A stretch of 64,000 nt of DNA from Stictocephala bisonia (lineage: Eukaryota; Arthropoda; Insecta; Hemiptera; Membracidae). Position numbers and translations under genes: made by a program. The notes under the pieces were generated by a model. The model had not been told where the DNA came from. It did no database searches and saw only the letters and a program-made list of their open reading frames with translations. Every line of letters begins with the position of its first letter. The stretch's first letter is position 1. The stretch is taken from contig JAQJVL010000673.1 in NCBI GenBank assembly GCA_035578905.1, positions 157,501 through 221,500 on the forward strand, written 5' to 3'. Below, one piece after another: positions 10,800 through 22,479 of the stretch.

Positions 10800-10985
10800 T
10801 TTTTGTAAGGAAAACCAGACTTGCCAGTTTACATGGGCCCACCCTTTAGTAAATTTACAGGAGCCTGTTCGTGACCCCGTGAACTTTATTCGACAGTTAG
10901 TTAGCTCGGTTGGGCATTCGAACCTTGGATTCCGCCGTCTGAAACCTTAAACATTGAGCCTCCATACTAGCAAGCTTTCATTTCT
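10800..10985 (-). mobile_element. Possible tRNA-derived SINE fragment
   Basis: Locally GC-rich block in AT-rich intron. On the minus strand a B-box-like AAGGTTCGAATGCCC lies near 10930, preceded by tRNA-like sequence (TAGTATGGAGGCTC). On the plus strand TTAGCTCGGTTGG matches an A box, so the orientation is not certain. No second copy seen. Confidence 0.3.
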
Positions 10986-11429
10986 GCATGTAATGAGAGG
11001 CTACTAGCCAAACAACTTCATTATAATTTTGCAGTAATTCAAGTGAAACAAATAAGTTTCATTATGTGCTTGAGTGATTTATATTTTAGTATATTAAAGA
11101 CAGGAATGAATACAGGCAGATCATAATTTTGCCTGAATATAAAAATATAATGAGGGTTGCTATAAGAATTTAATAACCAGAGATCTGAATTGCACATAGT
11201 GTGTAGCAGGGAAAATTTCAACTAGTTCAGCTGTTGCATGTAATATAAGTTTATTCTTTAGGTTCTAAGAAAAAGGCGACAAATAGAAGATGAACAGGAT
11301 GGGGAAAATCCAACCTGCATATGGTAAGGGCTCCAAATCTCAACAGATTATTTTGAAAAAGAAAAAAAAACAGAGGTTAACATTACAACTAATACATGAT
11401 GTGTTTCAATAAAGGACTAAAATTTGTAA

Positions 11430-11632
11430 TACTACCTGGTTCGGATTCTACGTAAAGCTGTAGATCCCTTAGTTGCCTTAGCTAATGGGCTATTAATGAA
11501 TAGCTCTTTCTGAGGAACAGTCGATTTTAGTTAGTAACTATGGCTACACTCGCTCTTCTACACTCATCACACTCATTCGCCCCTTATTTTTGCCCATACC
11601 TTGACGATCGGCGTCTTAATAATTAATAACAA
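11430..11632 (+). mobile_element. SINE, head type B (5' truncated)
   Basis: Contains GGTTCGGATTCTACGTAAAG, GGGCTATTAATGAATAGCTC, GAGGAACAGTCGATTTTAG, then the shared 3' domain ending CGATCGGCGTCTTAATAAT. It matches 21035-21360 and 59185-59480 but lacks their first ~140 bases. It lies 0.15 kb past the donor of calpain exon 2, in antisense orientation to the gene. Confidence 0.8.
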
Positions 11633-11775
11633 GTAAATTAGGATTTATTAATGAACATGAATGTAGCCCTTATAAATATAAAATATTTAACACTTAATTA
11701 TAATATTTAAAAAATAATAGGCCTATTAATATATATGTATGGTAGATATATTTAGCATTATTGCATATAGCTTAC

Positions 11776-11845
11776 CCATCTTTCCTGCACTGATATCGAA
11801 CTGTCCTGGTGAATCATGTACAAACATGGGTCGTGAGGACAGCTC
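11776..11845 (-). CDS. CalpC: Calpain-C-like gene, coding exon 2
   Basis: A 70-base exon encoding residues 47-69 plus the first base of Gly70, too short to stand out as an ORF. The acceptor is TTTTTTTAG| (AG at 11847-11846); the donor is ATGG|GTAAGC (GT at 11775-11774). The translation begins ELSSRPMFVHDSPGQFD and ends in SAGKMG, the segment that leads into the catalytic motif of calpains (usually ...G-LGDCW). It joins exon 1 in phase 0 and supplies the single G that completes the first codon of exon 3. Both junctions being in frame and the resulting protein being continuous with the family is strong evidence for the model. The intron to exon 3 is 3.1 kb. Confidence 0.9.
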
Positions 11846-11849
11846 CTAA

Positions 11850-12959
11850 AAAAATAAAACAAATATTAAAGAAATTCATCAAATATAAAATAAATAAATA
11901 TAAAATGTAAATAAAAAATCTAGTCAAGCCTTATATAAATAGCAATTGATCTGGGCAAGAAAGATTAATGTAATTTTTAAGCCCAGATATGTAGTTAAAG
12001 TTACACGCACCGTTAAAAACATTAGTATAAATTAGACATTTGGTTGATTCACACAGTAAAACTACCCAAATTAGATAGGTCCTTTGGTCATAAGTGGACT
12101 GGAACATGTTATTCATGCCAGACTCTTGATGTTGCATTTGCATATTTGTAAGTTTATAAAAGAAGTTCATTGATTATGATTATTGAAATCAACATATGCT
12201 TTTGCTCTTATTTATTTTAGATATTTTCACACTCCAGAAACTCTCCAGATATAATAAAATAAAAATATAGTAGAGCTATATAAAGAATACCTTTGCAGAC
12301 GATATATTCTCAGATGGACCATTTTATATTTTTGTAGACAAAAACAATGATTAAACCGTCCAAATTTGATCACTCTATCAATCAAACAGCATTACATTCT
12401 ATATTGAAAACTAAATGCTTTTCATTTGCAATCACTGTGTATAAGTTGAAATTTCATACAAGTTCATTATCAAAGCGAAGCTCTATTTGTATGAGTATAT
12501 ATATCTACTCATATATATATTTAATGTGTTTGTTTTTATAGTATATGCATATAAAATAAAATTATTTATATACCTACCATATATACATGGTGTGGATGTC
12601 AACCATATATACAGTCTGACTGGTTAAGATTAGTTAAGAATGAGTGGAACAATGCACTAGATTGCCTCTGAGGGTTTATGTAAGGTTATACACATATTGG
12701 TTAAGTTAGGTTGAAATTTAGAGGTCACATGGCATACTCTCTAATATTGAGTTCAATCTTAACAAGATACTTATAAATAAATAAGTATATAAAATAGCGC
12801 TCAGGGCTCAGACTGTGTTTATAAAATTGTGTTGTCAATCTGTAAAAAAGTCTACGTTTTAGGTGTCAAAAATATGCCTTTTATTTAATATTTTAACCCT
12901 CGAAGCCGGTCGATAGAAACTTACTCAATAACTCAAACTTACTCAATAACGTCGATAGA
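11850..12959. other. AT-rich intronic sequence, nothing assigned
   Basis: First kilobase upstream of calpain exon 2. Short frames of 64-79 codons are unsupported. Confidence 0.5.
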
Positions 12960-13438
12960 AATTTAGATTAGTCAAAAGTAACAGCTGTTAGAATGTGAAT
13001 AATGATGTTTATGAAATTTTACAGCTGTTGGAATATAAATAATGATGTTTATAATACTGATAAGGTTTTAAATAAATCTTTGTTACAGAGAGAAAGTGTT
13101 ATTGTTTCCGTGAAAGTTTTCTTTGAGTTATGAATATAAAAAAAGCAAATGCATGTTTGTCTGTGTGTATGGATCATAAGATGTTAACGAAAATAAATTC
13201 AATTACAACTTTTGAAATAGGCTAAGTAATAAAATTGGGCGTTTAGATTTAAAATAGAGTGCTAATAAAGTGCACTAAGTGAGCTCTGTAAATAAATTGA
13301 CGTAATATTATTTTTCTTAAAACTGTTTAACCACTCATATTTATAGTCAAAAGTTACATGCCGAGGCCGAAGGCCGAGGGGTCACAAGCGCAAAGACTGA
13401 CGGGGATAGCACGCAAAGCGTTCAAGGGTGTCTTCTAG
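12960..13438 (+). mobile_element. Helitron family 1, copy 1 (3' part)
   Basis: Contains two runs of the family motif CAGCTGTTRGAATGTGAATA-ATGATG (12980-13045). The 3' end has GCACGCAAAGCG, a degraded hairpin, and terminates in CTAG followed by T. The GC-rich end AGGCCGAGG...AAGCGCAAAG is shared with copies ending at 15358, 17862 and 40858. The 5' end was not found. Confidence 0.6.
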
Positions 13439-13439
13439 T

Positions 13440-13815
13440 ATTAAAAGAAAAGTTTATATCTCGTCACAAACCTAAATCCAACTCGTCTAAGCATAGCTAA
13501 CTCAGTGAATACGACCTAATCTCTCTGAAAAAAGGATTAGAGGCTAATCCTCGGCTTTGTGAGCCATTGTTTCCATTAATATCCCACGCCGGTTCGGAAA
13601 CGATTCAATGAATCATTCAGTACACTCCTTAGAATGATTATTCCACTTACACAATTTGTAGGATCGGATAGAAGACAACTATTAAGCCCTTACAACATTT
13701 CCTAAGTGAGAACCTTTAAGTGAGAAGCAGTGCGTAGAAAAAGTTTTTAAGACCAGGAAAGGTTTCACTAACAGGTGAATCGTCAGTCAAAACACGTTCA
13801 TTGATGTATATAAAA
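13440..13815. other. Unassigned sequence between Helitron copies
   Basis: No coding signal. A small 7-bp hairpin GGATTAG/CTAATCC occurs near 13525. Confidence 0.5.
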
Positions 13816-13817
13816 TA

Positions 13818-15358
13818 TCCTTATATATAATACGTAAAGCCGATTATTGTCAACGTAACTCCTCCCCTATTACTTGATAAATTTAAACGGTTTAGGTTTC
13901 AAACAATTTGCCTCTGTTCGTAGTTGTGCAATAAGGTCTTAATCTATATATATAAAATCCAATGTATGTTTGTTTGTCTGTCTATCCTTTATGCGCTACC
14001 AAACCGTCCAGCCGATCGCCATGAAACTTGGGGTAGTTGTTCTGTATACCCCAGGGAAGGTTTCTGTCCGATTCCCGTTTCTTTAATCCCTCAGAGCTCC
14101 ATCCCTTGGACTTCTAAAGTTTCGATGTTAATCAAATAGCAGGATGCATGAAGGTATAATAAGTCAAATATAAAAAGAATATCAGCTGTGGGTTTTAAAT
14201 ATGTCAAAATTATACTGTTTATATTTTTATGTTTTGATTTCTTGTGAAGCTATATTAATTGACTGATTTATTTGATTAACAGCTGTTAAATAAAAAAAAT
14301 TGGGTGTGCGTCGGACCACACGGTGGAAGTTATACTTCTTTGGCCATTCTCATACACCCACTCACGCACACAAACAGACAGGATATATAAATGAAATATA
14401 AGACATTTCTCAATATTATTCAATATATTTATCTTCAATATATTATACGTGACTTCATTATTATATTATACACCTATATTATCATTATCAGTAATTTCTT
14501 CGATTAAATTTCTTCGATTAACAATCGATTAATCGATAGTTCTTAAAAATTTGTTCTTACTTTTCAGCGTGACGCGGTTTCTCGACCAACATCCCATCCC
14601 AAAGTGTCTAACGGGCGCAAAGAAGTATAACTTCAACAAATATAATAAAATTGTGGTAGGCAAAACTTTTAAAATTAAAAATAATTGAGTACAGTAGTAA
14701 ACTACTCAAAACATCAGCTGTTGTAAATTGGATACTATGTAAACTGAAAGGTTGCTGTACATTTCAATGATACAATCAAAACTCAATATTATGACCGGTG
14801 AAGCGGGCGGGTACAGCTAGATCTTTAATATTTTCACCCTCAAGAGTGTGAGCAGCCCTCAAAGTACGTTTTTTTCCATAATAATAACAGGAAGAGAGAT
14901 TTAAATGAATTGAACAGCTGCTCAGATGTAAATAATGAATTCCAAACAGTTTCAACAACTGTTGGAATGTAAACAATACTGTATGTAATAGTGAGGAGGT
15001 TAGATCTGTCATAATTATAAATTAAGGAAGGATGTAAGCATGATTTTGTTCACATTCGATTATCGGTAGGCCTCCTCTACATACCGGACTTGAAGGCTTT
15101 AATTGTAATCTAATACAGTTATTTTAGTTATTTAAACAAATGAAATTAACACGTTTCATTTGCCTACTATTAAATAGGTAACAACGTAAGTAATGTGAGT
15201 GAGATACTGTAAATAAATGTAATGTTGTGATTTTAAGTTTTACAGTTAACCTACTATCGTTTGTAGTGAAAATACACAACCCGTTGCCTCAAGGCCGAGG
15301 TGTATCGAGCGCAGCGAGTTTCCGGGTTGACACGCGAGGCGGGCATGGGTTCCCCTAT
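13818..15358 (+). mobile_element. Helitron family 1, copy 2, interrupted by another Helitron
   Basis: 5' end TCCTTATATATAATACG at 13818 preceded by A; 3' end near 15358 (CTAT, degraded from CTAG) followed by T, the A|T insertion rule of Helitrons. Bases 13818-13942 and 14821-15358 align with the uninterrupted minus-strand copy at 40858-41507, including GTCAACG-AACTCCTCC, CTCTGTTCGTAGTTGTGCAA, and AATATTTTCACC. The 3' end carries GAGCGCAGCGAGT and a degraded ACACGCGAGGCGGGC hairpin. It encodes no replicase, so it is non-autonomous. Confidence 0.7.
13943..14820 (+). mobile_element. Helitron family 2, 878 bp, inserted in family 1 copy 2
   Basis: Starts TCTATATATATAAAATCCAA, with the run TGTTTGTTTGTCTGTCTATC typical of Helitron 5' ends and a GCCGATCGCCATGAAACTTG block. 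It ends AAGCGGGCGGGTACAGCTAG, a typical Helitron 3' end (CTAG). The left flank ends in AA; the right flank starts ATCTTTAAT, which aligns with TTCTGCAAT in the empty site of copy 4. No replicase ORF. Internal inverted repeat GAAGTTATACTTCTTTG/CAAAGAAGTATAACTTC at about 14328 and 14620 may mark another decayed insertion. Confidence 0.8.
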
Positions 15359-15642
15359 TTATGAACCATTAATCCTCAAATTGGTATTACCATTGATACT
15401 TCTTAGAGCCCCTGAGGCGGTGCCCTGATGGAATTTAAAAATAAAGATTGGCTTATGTGTTAACCAGAAACCCTAATAATGTCCATGCAGTAAGGTGGTA
15501 TTCATTGTTCAATATTTTTATCCCGAAGGGCACGCACGGAGCCCTCAAAGTAGGTTTTTTTGGCCATATGAATAACACGGAGAAATACTTAAATTATTCA
15601 AGAATCGGCTTTTTTAATGTAAACAATGATCTTTTTTTCTAC

Positions 15643-16865
15643 ATTTTTACAAAATCACCATTAAAAACAAATATTAACAAACACAAGGTACTGCCATGAG
15701 AAATCTTCTGTCCTGTTTTGTAGCCAACCTATTCATGAGCAATTTTAAATAAAATCCAGAGAAACATTACCATATTTTCCTCAATATTGGTTTAAATATA
15801 TTGACGGTATATTTGCAATATTTAATACAAATCAAAATTTAAAAAACTCTTAATCAATTAAACTCCTTTTGCCCAACAATAAAATTTACTTATGAATCTG
15901 AATCTAATTCTAAATTACCATTTTTAGATATTTTAATTGCAAGAAGCCCAAATTCTCTAAAACTTCATTTTGATATTTATAGAAAACCAACGTATACAAA
16001 CAGATTCATCACTAATGATTCATACCATACTCCACCTCAAAAAGAGCTACAAGTATATTTTTTATAACTTGCATATATAAAAAATATTGCTATTTACAAC
16101 GGTTACAATCCTACATTAATTGATAATATGTTAAAGAAATCTACTAAGAAATGGATTAACAAATCAAGAACTACATTATTAGAAATATAATAAAAAGAAG
16201 AAAATTACTGAGCAAGTTGTACCTTCAATAAACAATTCGCAAAACCCATTCAACATTCTTTTAAGAAAAATGCAAATATAATTCCGTCATTCAACACTGA
16301 AAACAAATTAAAAACAAACTAAATAATCGTAAAGACTACATTCAAAATGAAAATTTATCTGGAATTTATGAAATTAATTGTGACAATTGTGAAGAAAAAC
16401 ACATAAGAAAAACAAAGAGAAATTTAAAAATAGGATTTAAACAACATTATTCGTATACTAAATTTAATAGAGAAGAAAAATCAGCAGTTGCTAAACATTG
16501 CTCAACAACAAACCATAACATTACAACAGAAAATTAAAAAATAATAAAATCCGTTTCATCTTCAAAACATTTAAATGCCTGGGAAACCTATTTTATTAGC
16601 AAAAATGATTCATCTAATGAATAATGAATGTGAGAATTCAAAATTCTCGTTTATTATCATCTTGTTTTATAAAAAATTATACACTCTAATATATATTATT
16701 AATAATTAGCCATGAATTTATTAATATATTCTTTTAATTATTTACATATGTTTTTAAAATTCATTATTTTCTTGATTTGTTTATAACTAAAAATAAATTT
16801 GTGTTGCCTGATATTGCTGGCTAAAGGCCAAGTAAAGTGTTTTTATTGGTGATTTTGTAAAAATT
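15643..16865 (+). mobile_element. Decayed Penelope-like retroelement (RT and GIY-YIG nuclease)
   Basis: Reverse-transcriptase remnants: WFKYIDGIFAIF at 15788-15823, where the catalytic YIDD is YIDG, then after a frameshift TIKFTYESESNSKLPFLDIL and FDIYRKPTYTNRF (15877-16020), typical of Penelope RTs. At 16361 a GIY-YIG endonuclease remnant begins GIYEINCDNCEEKHIRKTKR and continues to KHCSTTNHN; the second half of the motif is HIR instead of YIG. Several stops and frameshifts show it is dead. The ends carry a ~26-base inverted repeat (TTTTTACAAAATCACCA at 15645, complement ending at 16865). It is inserted in Helitron copy 3. Confidence 0.8.
16809..16842 (+). ncRNA. Possible hammerhead ribozyme remnant of the Penelope-like element
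   Basis: Near the 3' end: CUGAUAU (from CUGAUGA), hairpin UGGCU-AAA-GGCCA, then GUAAAG (from GAAA). Penelope-like elements carry hammerheads in their terminal repeats, so the position fits. Core bases are mutated. Confidence 0.3.
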
Positions 16866-16997
16866 TCTAAAAAAACGAAGAATACCAATATCAATTTAAT
16901 CTGAAATTAATTATCTTATTGAAAGTGTAACAGCTCTTGGAATGAAAATAATGACGTTTAGGAAATATTAAAAGCTGCTAGAATGGACTTTACATAA

Positions 16998-17457
16998 AGT
17001 TGGGTTGACACGATAAGAGCATACCCGGACCGAGTATAATTTTGGTACTCGGTCCAAGCGCATTCAGACATGCGATCGGATGGTAGAGTTGACATGACGG
17101 ATTGTGCTCGGACTGATACCAGACTATTAGAATAAAATAAAATGTAGTGATCTTGAAACGATGGATGAAATTATACTGAGAAAAGGTATAGGTGCTGTTT
17201 TAGATTAAACAACCATTAGACTACAGTTTGCGGAAAAACATAAACATAACCTAACCGAAACGAATGCAAGAGGAACTGGAAATAAAAAAACAATTCGGAT
17301 CACTCGTATACGAATAGGTAGATGGCTGTCCGACTTCACTACTACCGAGTGTATTTGGACCAAGCTACTCGGAACATGTGTTTAGCTACTCCGAGTAATG
17401 CGCGCGCAATATCCGAGTTCGATCGGACCGAGTATACTCGTATCGTTCAACCCGGCT
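16998..17457. mobile_element. Harbinger-type MITE, 460 bp, with TAA target duplication
   Basis: Terminal inverted repeats AGTTGGGTTGACACGAT and AGCCGGGTTGAACGAT (reverse complement of the right end). Flanked on both sides by TAA (16995-16997 and 17458-17460), the TWA duplication of PIF/Harbinger elements. Subterminal regions rich in CCGAGTATA and ACTCGG. No intact transposase; the internal stretch near 17160-17380 may be a remnant of element coding sequence. Confidence 0.8.
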
Positions 17458-17524
17458 TAATACAGTTTAACTTCTAATATCATTGATTTTATACACAAAT
17501 ACATTTCCCATCCAATGTTAAATT

Positions 17525-17690
17525 TTTAGTCTCAAAATATCAGCAGTTTTTATGGTACATTGTGGAGCGCTAGTGTAGTCCCATGTATAAGTAATGCTGT
17601 TAAATTTTGAGTCTCAAAATATCAGCAGTTTTTATGGTACATTGTGGAGCGCTAGTGTAGTCCCATGTATAAGTAATGCTGTGTTTAAAC
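17525..17690. repeat. 82-bp tandem duplication
   Basis: Two near-identical copies beginning at AGTCTCAAAATATCAGCAGT (first near 17528, second near 17610) and ending in GTATAAGTAATGCTGT. Confidence 0.9.
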
Positions 17691-17862
17691 CAGCTGTGGT
17701 TGCAGGCCTCATTACAACGTTTCATGCACAAATATTCCTATTATATTGAATATCTATTGTATGTGTATATAATCAAAGCTATAATTTCTAGTCAAAGGTC
17801 ACAGGCCGAGGTGTTAAGAGCGCAACGAGTGACGGGGTTCGCAAGCGAAGCGTGTCCCTTAG

Positions 17863-19627
17863 TATATACAAAGGCGGAATACCACTGACTGACTTATCAC
17901 GAAATCTATTGAATCACTTAACAGGTTCATAAGAAATTTTGTGGGAATTAATCTTTAGTATCGTAGATATCCACCTTGAAAGGATTTATCAAAATTCTAT
18001 TATTAAAGTGTAGTAACGGACCCTCAAAGTTTCAACTTTCCCACGAGAATAGTATTATAAAAAGTTTAATTTTATTTAATAAACTATTTTAAAAAATTAA
18101 TAAAATATAAACATGGCATAAATGTGTATCTAAAAACAACAAATAATATAAAAAATTAAATTCTTATAACTAATAAATCAGGTTTACTATTTAAACTCTT
18201 TCTAAGGGTGTTTCTTTCACGTAGCGATGTAGATACAGTCGGCTCATACAGCATAAGTGCATGATTGTATACTAATTATTTCATTTATCAATACCTTTAC
18301 ACTGAAGATCGTAAACCTGTTTACTGAAATCAATCGTTATCATATCTTAACTATATTATTACATTTAAGCTGTGTGATATTTCTCTAGTACCTATGTAAT
18401 TTTTTCTACTAGTATAAAAGTATTTTTAGTCACGCCATCTCCATGAACGATGTTTAATGCTAACTACTAGCGATACTACAAGCATAAACATAGTATTCCT
18501 ATGCTATAATCAACTACTGCTTTTACAAACTTATCAGTTCAAAACAAGTTTGCAATGCATTCTATCCTCACGAATGATAAAAAACTAGCTCGTGTCCTTG
18601 TTTCAGTGTTTCCACGGACGACTACACACTTTATATTCTGGTTTGAATTACGCAATCCCTCACTCGATTTCCGGCCGGATGCATAGCTTTCTAATTTATA
18701 AATATTTGGTATTATTTTACCAAAAATTGTGGGAATGCGGCACGCTATCCTAATTGAAGCCACTTCAAAATACTTTCTGTGTCATCGTCAAGAAAATATA
18801 TACATAAAAAGATTATTTATAATGAAAATCTAATATTTAAATTTTTTATATTAATAACAATAATTTAATATTATTTTTTTAACACACGCCCTTGGAGTTG
18901 TACACAAGTACGTGACGCAAAAAGGTCGGAATATAATAAGTAGTGAATTGTATATATGCAAAAATTAGTATGGCAGACAGATCGTAATGTGATGTGAGCT
19001 GGTTAGAAACTAATTTACCAACTTTATTATTTTTTCCGTTAACAGACGGCAAACATGTACGATGAACTCCTAATAAAGGTTAGGCCTAACCTCAATTTCA
19101 GTATAAAATTAAGAACGTTTGGTAAATTAATTTTACACTAGATCAAAGTACACTATTGTTCAAACTTTTTTTATTAATACATTAAGTTAACCTGGGAGAT
19201 AATGTTAACTTCAGTAACAATGACGGGATTTAGGGAGGGGGAAATTATGCCCCCCCCATATTATTAAATCTTCATAATTTATTATTACAAACTACTGTTG
19301 TTTCTAGTGAATTATTTGTTCAGTACAATGTTAATGAAATATATAAAATCTAAAAGATTAATTAAGAATGTGAAATTCAAATTAAACAAAGAATTCAGAA
19401 CACCTTTCGTTTGCTACTGAGTATTGTTAGCGGTCATAAAGAATAATACCAAAGTACAGTTCAGTCTTAACCCTGGCAGGAGTGTCGGTCTAGTGTGACT
19501 GCATAGCCTCTTTCTCAACTTGTGCGCCGTTTAGTTTAATTCAAAAACACATTAAATAGAGCATGGCAAACATTCAGCCTAGAGCCTAGCATTGTTAAAC
19601 ATTTTCGCCTTTATCTTCATGCCTTAA
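17863..19627. other. Unassigned AT-rich intronic sequence
   Basis: Within the 35.6-kb calpain intron. A 74-codon minus-strand frame at 18539-18763 has no recognisable similarity. No tandem array. Confidence 0.5.
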
Positions 19628-20255
19628 GTTCAACTGCATGCGAACGTCCTTTATCTTACAATAACAATAAGTTCAACTTCATGCGAACGTCTTTTATCTT
19701 ACAATAACAATAAGTTCAACTTCATGCGAACGTCCTTTACCTTACAATAACAATAAGTTCAACTTCATGCGAACGTCCTTTATCTTACAATAACAATAAG
19801 TTCAACTTCATGCGAACGTCCTTTATCTTACAATAACAATAAGTTCAACTTCATGCGAACGTCCTTTATCTTACAATAACAATAAGTTCAACTTCATGCG
19901 AACGTCCTTTATCTTACAATATCAATAAGTTCAACTTCATGCGAAAGTCCTTTATCTTACAATAACAATAAGTTCAACTTCATGCGAACGTCCTTTATCT
20001 TACAATAACAATAAGTTCAACTTCATGCGAACGTCCTTTATCTTACAATAACAATAAGTTCAACTTCATGCGAACGTCCTTTATCTTACAATAACAATAA
20101 GTTCAACTTCATGCGAACGTCCTTTATCTTACAATAACAATAAGTTCAACTTCATGCGAACGTCCTTTATCTTACAATAACAACAAGTTCAACTTCATGC
20201 GAACGTCCTTTAACTTACAATAACAATAAGTTCAACTTCATACGAACGTCCATTC
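19628..20255. repeat. 43-bp minisatellite, about 15 copies
   Basis: Unit begins GTTCAACTTCATGCGAACGT and ends CTTACAATAACAATAA. Same period as the array at 2101 but unrelated sequence. Substitutions are few and scattered. Confidence 0.97.
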
Positions 20256-21030
20256 TCTTGTTTGAGAAGGTTAGAGACATATTCAAGGAATACGACCTAT
20301 ATAGAAAGACTATCATCACTTCGCCATGTTAGCTATCAAAAGAGATGAGTATGTAGACGTGAGCAAAGTGATAAAAAATTCTCAGCAATAAAAGTAAAGT
20401 TGAACTTTCTTCAAAATCAATTTACATCTAATTGTTGGTAAAATATTTTTTAGTAACACGTAATGTTATTTGTATTCAGTAGTGTGTAATGTTTAGTATA
20501 CTATTATATATGCTCAAAGCCAAAAGTTACAGTTATTATTTACTCAAAATTACTCATATTGGATAATTCATGGTAAAACAAAATGACCTTTACCTTACAC
20601 TATCGTACAGTAAGACCCTTTTAAGGAACCATTGAGAGTTCAAATACGATTTTTACCTTAAAATAATATAGTAGAATTTATTGTTAATTGAGTCTAAATA
20701 TAGCCTTAAAATGCAGTGTCAGAGCATTAAATTCTACAAATTCCCCGGATCCCTTCCATTCCCTCCAATACCTCAAGGTAGGTTTGCCCCCAGACTATCT
20801 CCAAATCCCGCCCATGTTCAGTAAAAAAGTTTAAGAAACGAGGTTACCTGACAAAACTCGTATTATACTTTTGAAATTTCTAATATGCAAAAGAACTTTT
20901 AATTGTAAAAAATGTGCTACCGTTGATTGTGAAATAAATAAATATAAGTCAGCTACTTGGGGACAAAGTGTTGAGGATATTATAAGCGATAGGTTCTATG
21001 ATCAATCATATTAATACCAACAAGGTGTCC
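20256..21030. other. Unassigned intronic sequence
   Basis: No supported ORF, repeat or splice-site pair. Confidence 0.5.
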
Positions 21031-21034
21031 GCTC

Positions 21035-21365
21035 AATGGTTGCCATCGACGTGTACACTACAAGAGAAGTCTGGGGTGTCCATGTTGTATGGTAGTCGAG
21101 GTTCAGCTGTTATATGAGGAAGAGAATCGAGTTCCAGGCTGGCCAATTTATTGAAAGTCTTATCAATACTGCGTGGTTCAGATTCCACGTAAAGCTGTAG
21201 GTCCCTTTGTTGCCCTGGTTATTGGGCTATTGATAAATAGCTCTTTCTGAGGAACAGTCGACCTTAGTTAGTAACAATGACTACACTCATCACAATCATT
21301 CGCTCCTAATATTCACCCATATCTCTAAGATCGGCGTCTTACAAATGAATAACGAATAAAAACTT
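21035..21365 (+). mobile_element. SINE, head type B (long copy)
   Basis: 5' part AGAAGTCTGGGGTGTCCATG, GGTAGTCGAGGTTC (B-box-like), then GTGGTTCAGATTCCACGTAA, GGGCTATTGATAAATAGCTC, GAGGAACAGTCGACCTTAG and the shared 3' end AAGATCGGCGTCTTACAAAT, then an A-rich tail. It matches 59185-59480 over its whole length. Confidence 0.8.
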
Positions 21366-21534
21366 GTATAAAACATGCGTGGGCCTTCCGGTTTTACATC
21401 GACCCCCAACGAACAAGTTTAAATGGCTACCATCCGACTGCTGGTAATTAGTACTCAGTGATAATCGCGAGATACGTGGTTAAATGTCTGGTAGTACTTT
21501 GTGTGATGTAAAGGTCATTTACATGTTCGAGTCA

Positions 21535-21780
21535 TTGGGCGTGACGCTCGCGGGAATTTTCCCACCCCCACCCCCGTGTTCTAGCGGCACACGCCGGTCT
21601 TCCGAGTCACTAGATAGATCTGATTCGAATCGACATGTGGCACCATCGAATATATTGATTGGAATCGAACTAGTACGGGAAAGTAGCAGATGGAAATGAA
21701 TCTAGCAACATGAGAGAATTGCGATTGGAAGGTTGGTGGTTGAGCTAGGCGAGGCTATGTTTTTTTTTTTTTTTTCAGTT
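21535..21780. other. GC-rich island ending in T15-20 run
   Basis: Contains GTGACGCTCGCGGGAATTTT, CCACCCCCACCCCCGTG and a long T homopolymer near 21760. Read on the minus strand this is A-run followed by unique sequence. No frame suggests a product; a promoter island or a retroposed fragment are both possible. Confidence 0.25.
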
Positions 21781-22479
21781 ACCTCTCAGATGGTTCTATG
21801 TTAATTCTATAATTTAAAGAGGCAGTTTTGCTCCACGAAATCGCCAAAAACTGGCTTTCTATTTCAAGGATATACGTAGACTAATAAAGATCACATGACA
21901 CAACTGAAGTGTCATTTGATAGATGAATAACTGTCTGGTGGACCATAAGTTATTTTTTAAAATAAGTATTTCTATAGTTTACAGTTAAATATGAAACATT
22001 TTAATGCCATTCTTGACGATTTTGAACTAAACACACATAATGAATCTTCTGTAGTCATACAGTGTTCACTATAGCTCATTATAATGATTAACATGGACTG
22101 TACATTTGAAATAGCAAAGCATGTTTTAGCCCGCTGACGGTAAGATTGTGAGTCTACTGTAGGCCTGACGACTCTCCATCGGTGGCTTAGCAGTTTGGGA
22201 CACCTCTACATAAAAAATTCCCTGGCAATCAACCTTTATAAGTCCGTATTTATTTCTGTCAGTTCATGCATACTTCGATGGTGGTCAGTGTAGGTAACTA
22301 ACTCCTCTTCATTTTTACTTCTATTACTCAAAGTAATTAATGTCTATTAGTTAACTTAATCCAATCTTTCCCAGAAGGCTTCTTTAAGTTTTTTGTCGAT
22401 AACAGATGCCTTGCAAAGATTATTGTTGACATCTACTGTAATTAGTTTGAATCTACAGTCAGACATTTGGAAGTTTGCA
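21781..22479. other. Unassigned intronic sequence
   Basis: No coding or repeat signal recognised. Confidence 0.5.

Larger units (their letters stand above)
15478..17862 (+). mobile_element. Helitron family 1, copy 3, split by two insertions
   Basis: Host pieces are 15478-15642, 16866-16997 and 17458-17862. The first aligns with copy 2 (GCAGTAAGG, ATATTTTTATCCC, GAGCCCTCAAAGTAGGTTTT). The second has CAGCTCTTGGAATGAAAATA. The last ends GAGCGCAACGAGTGACGGGG, then CGCAAGCGAAGCG and CTTAG followed by T. A Penelope-like element and a Harbinger-type MITE separate the pieces. An 82-bp tandem duplication lies within the third piece. Confidence 0.6.

Noticed and set aside
12900..17870. Host protein-coding gene in the 13-18 kb region
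   Set aside because: The only protein similarity there is to a dead Penelope-like RT and nuclease; the GC-rich patches are Helitron ends.
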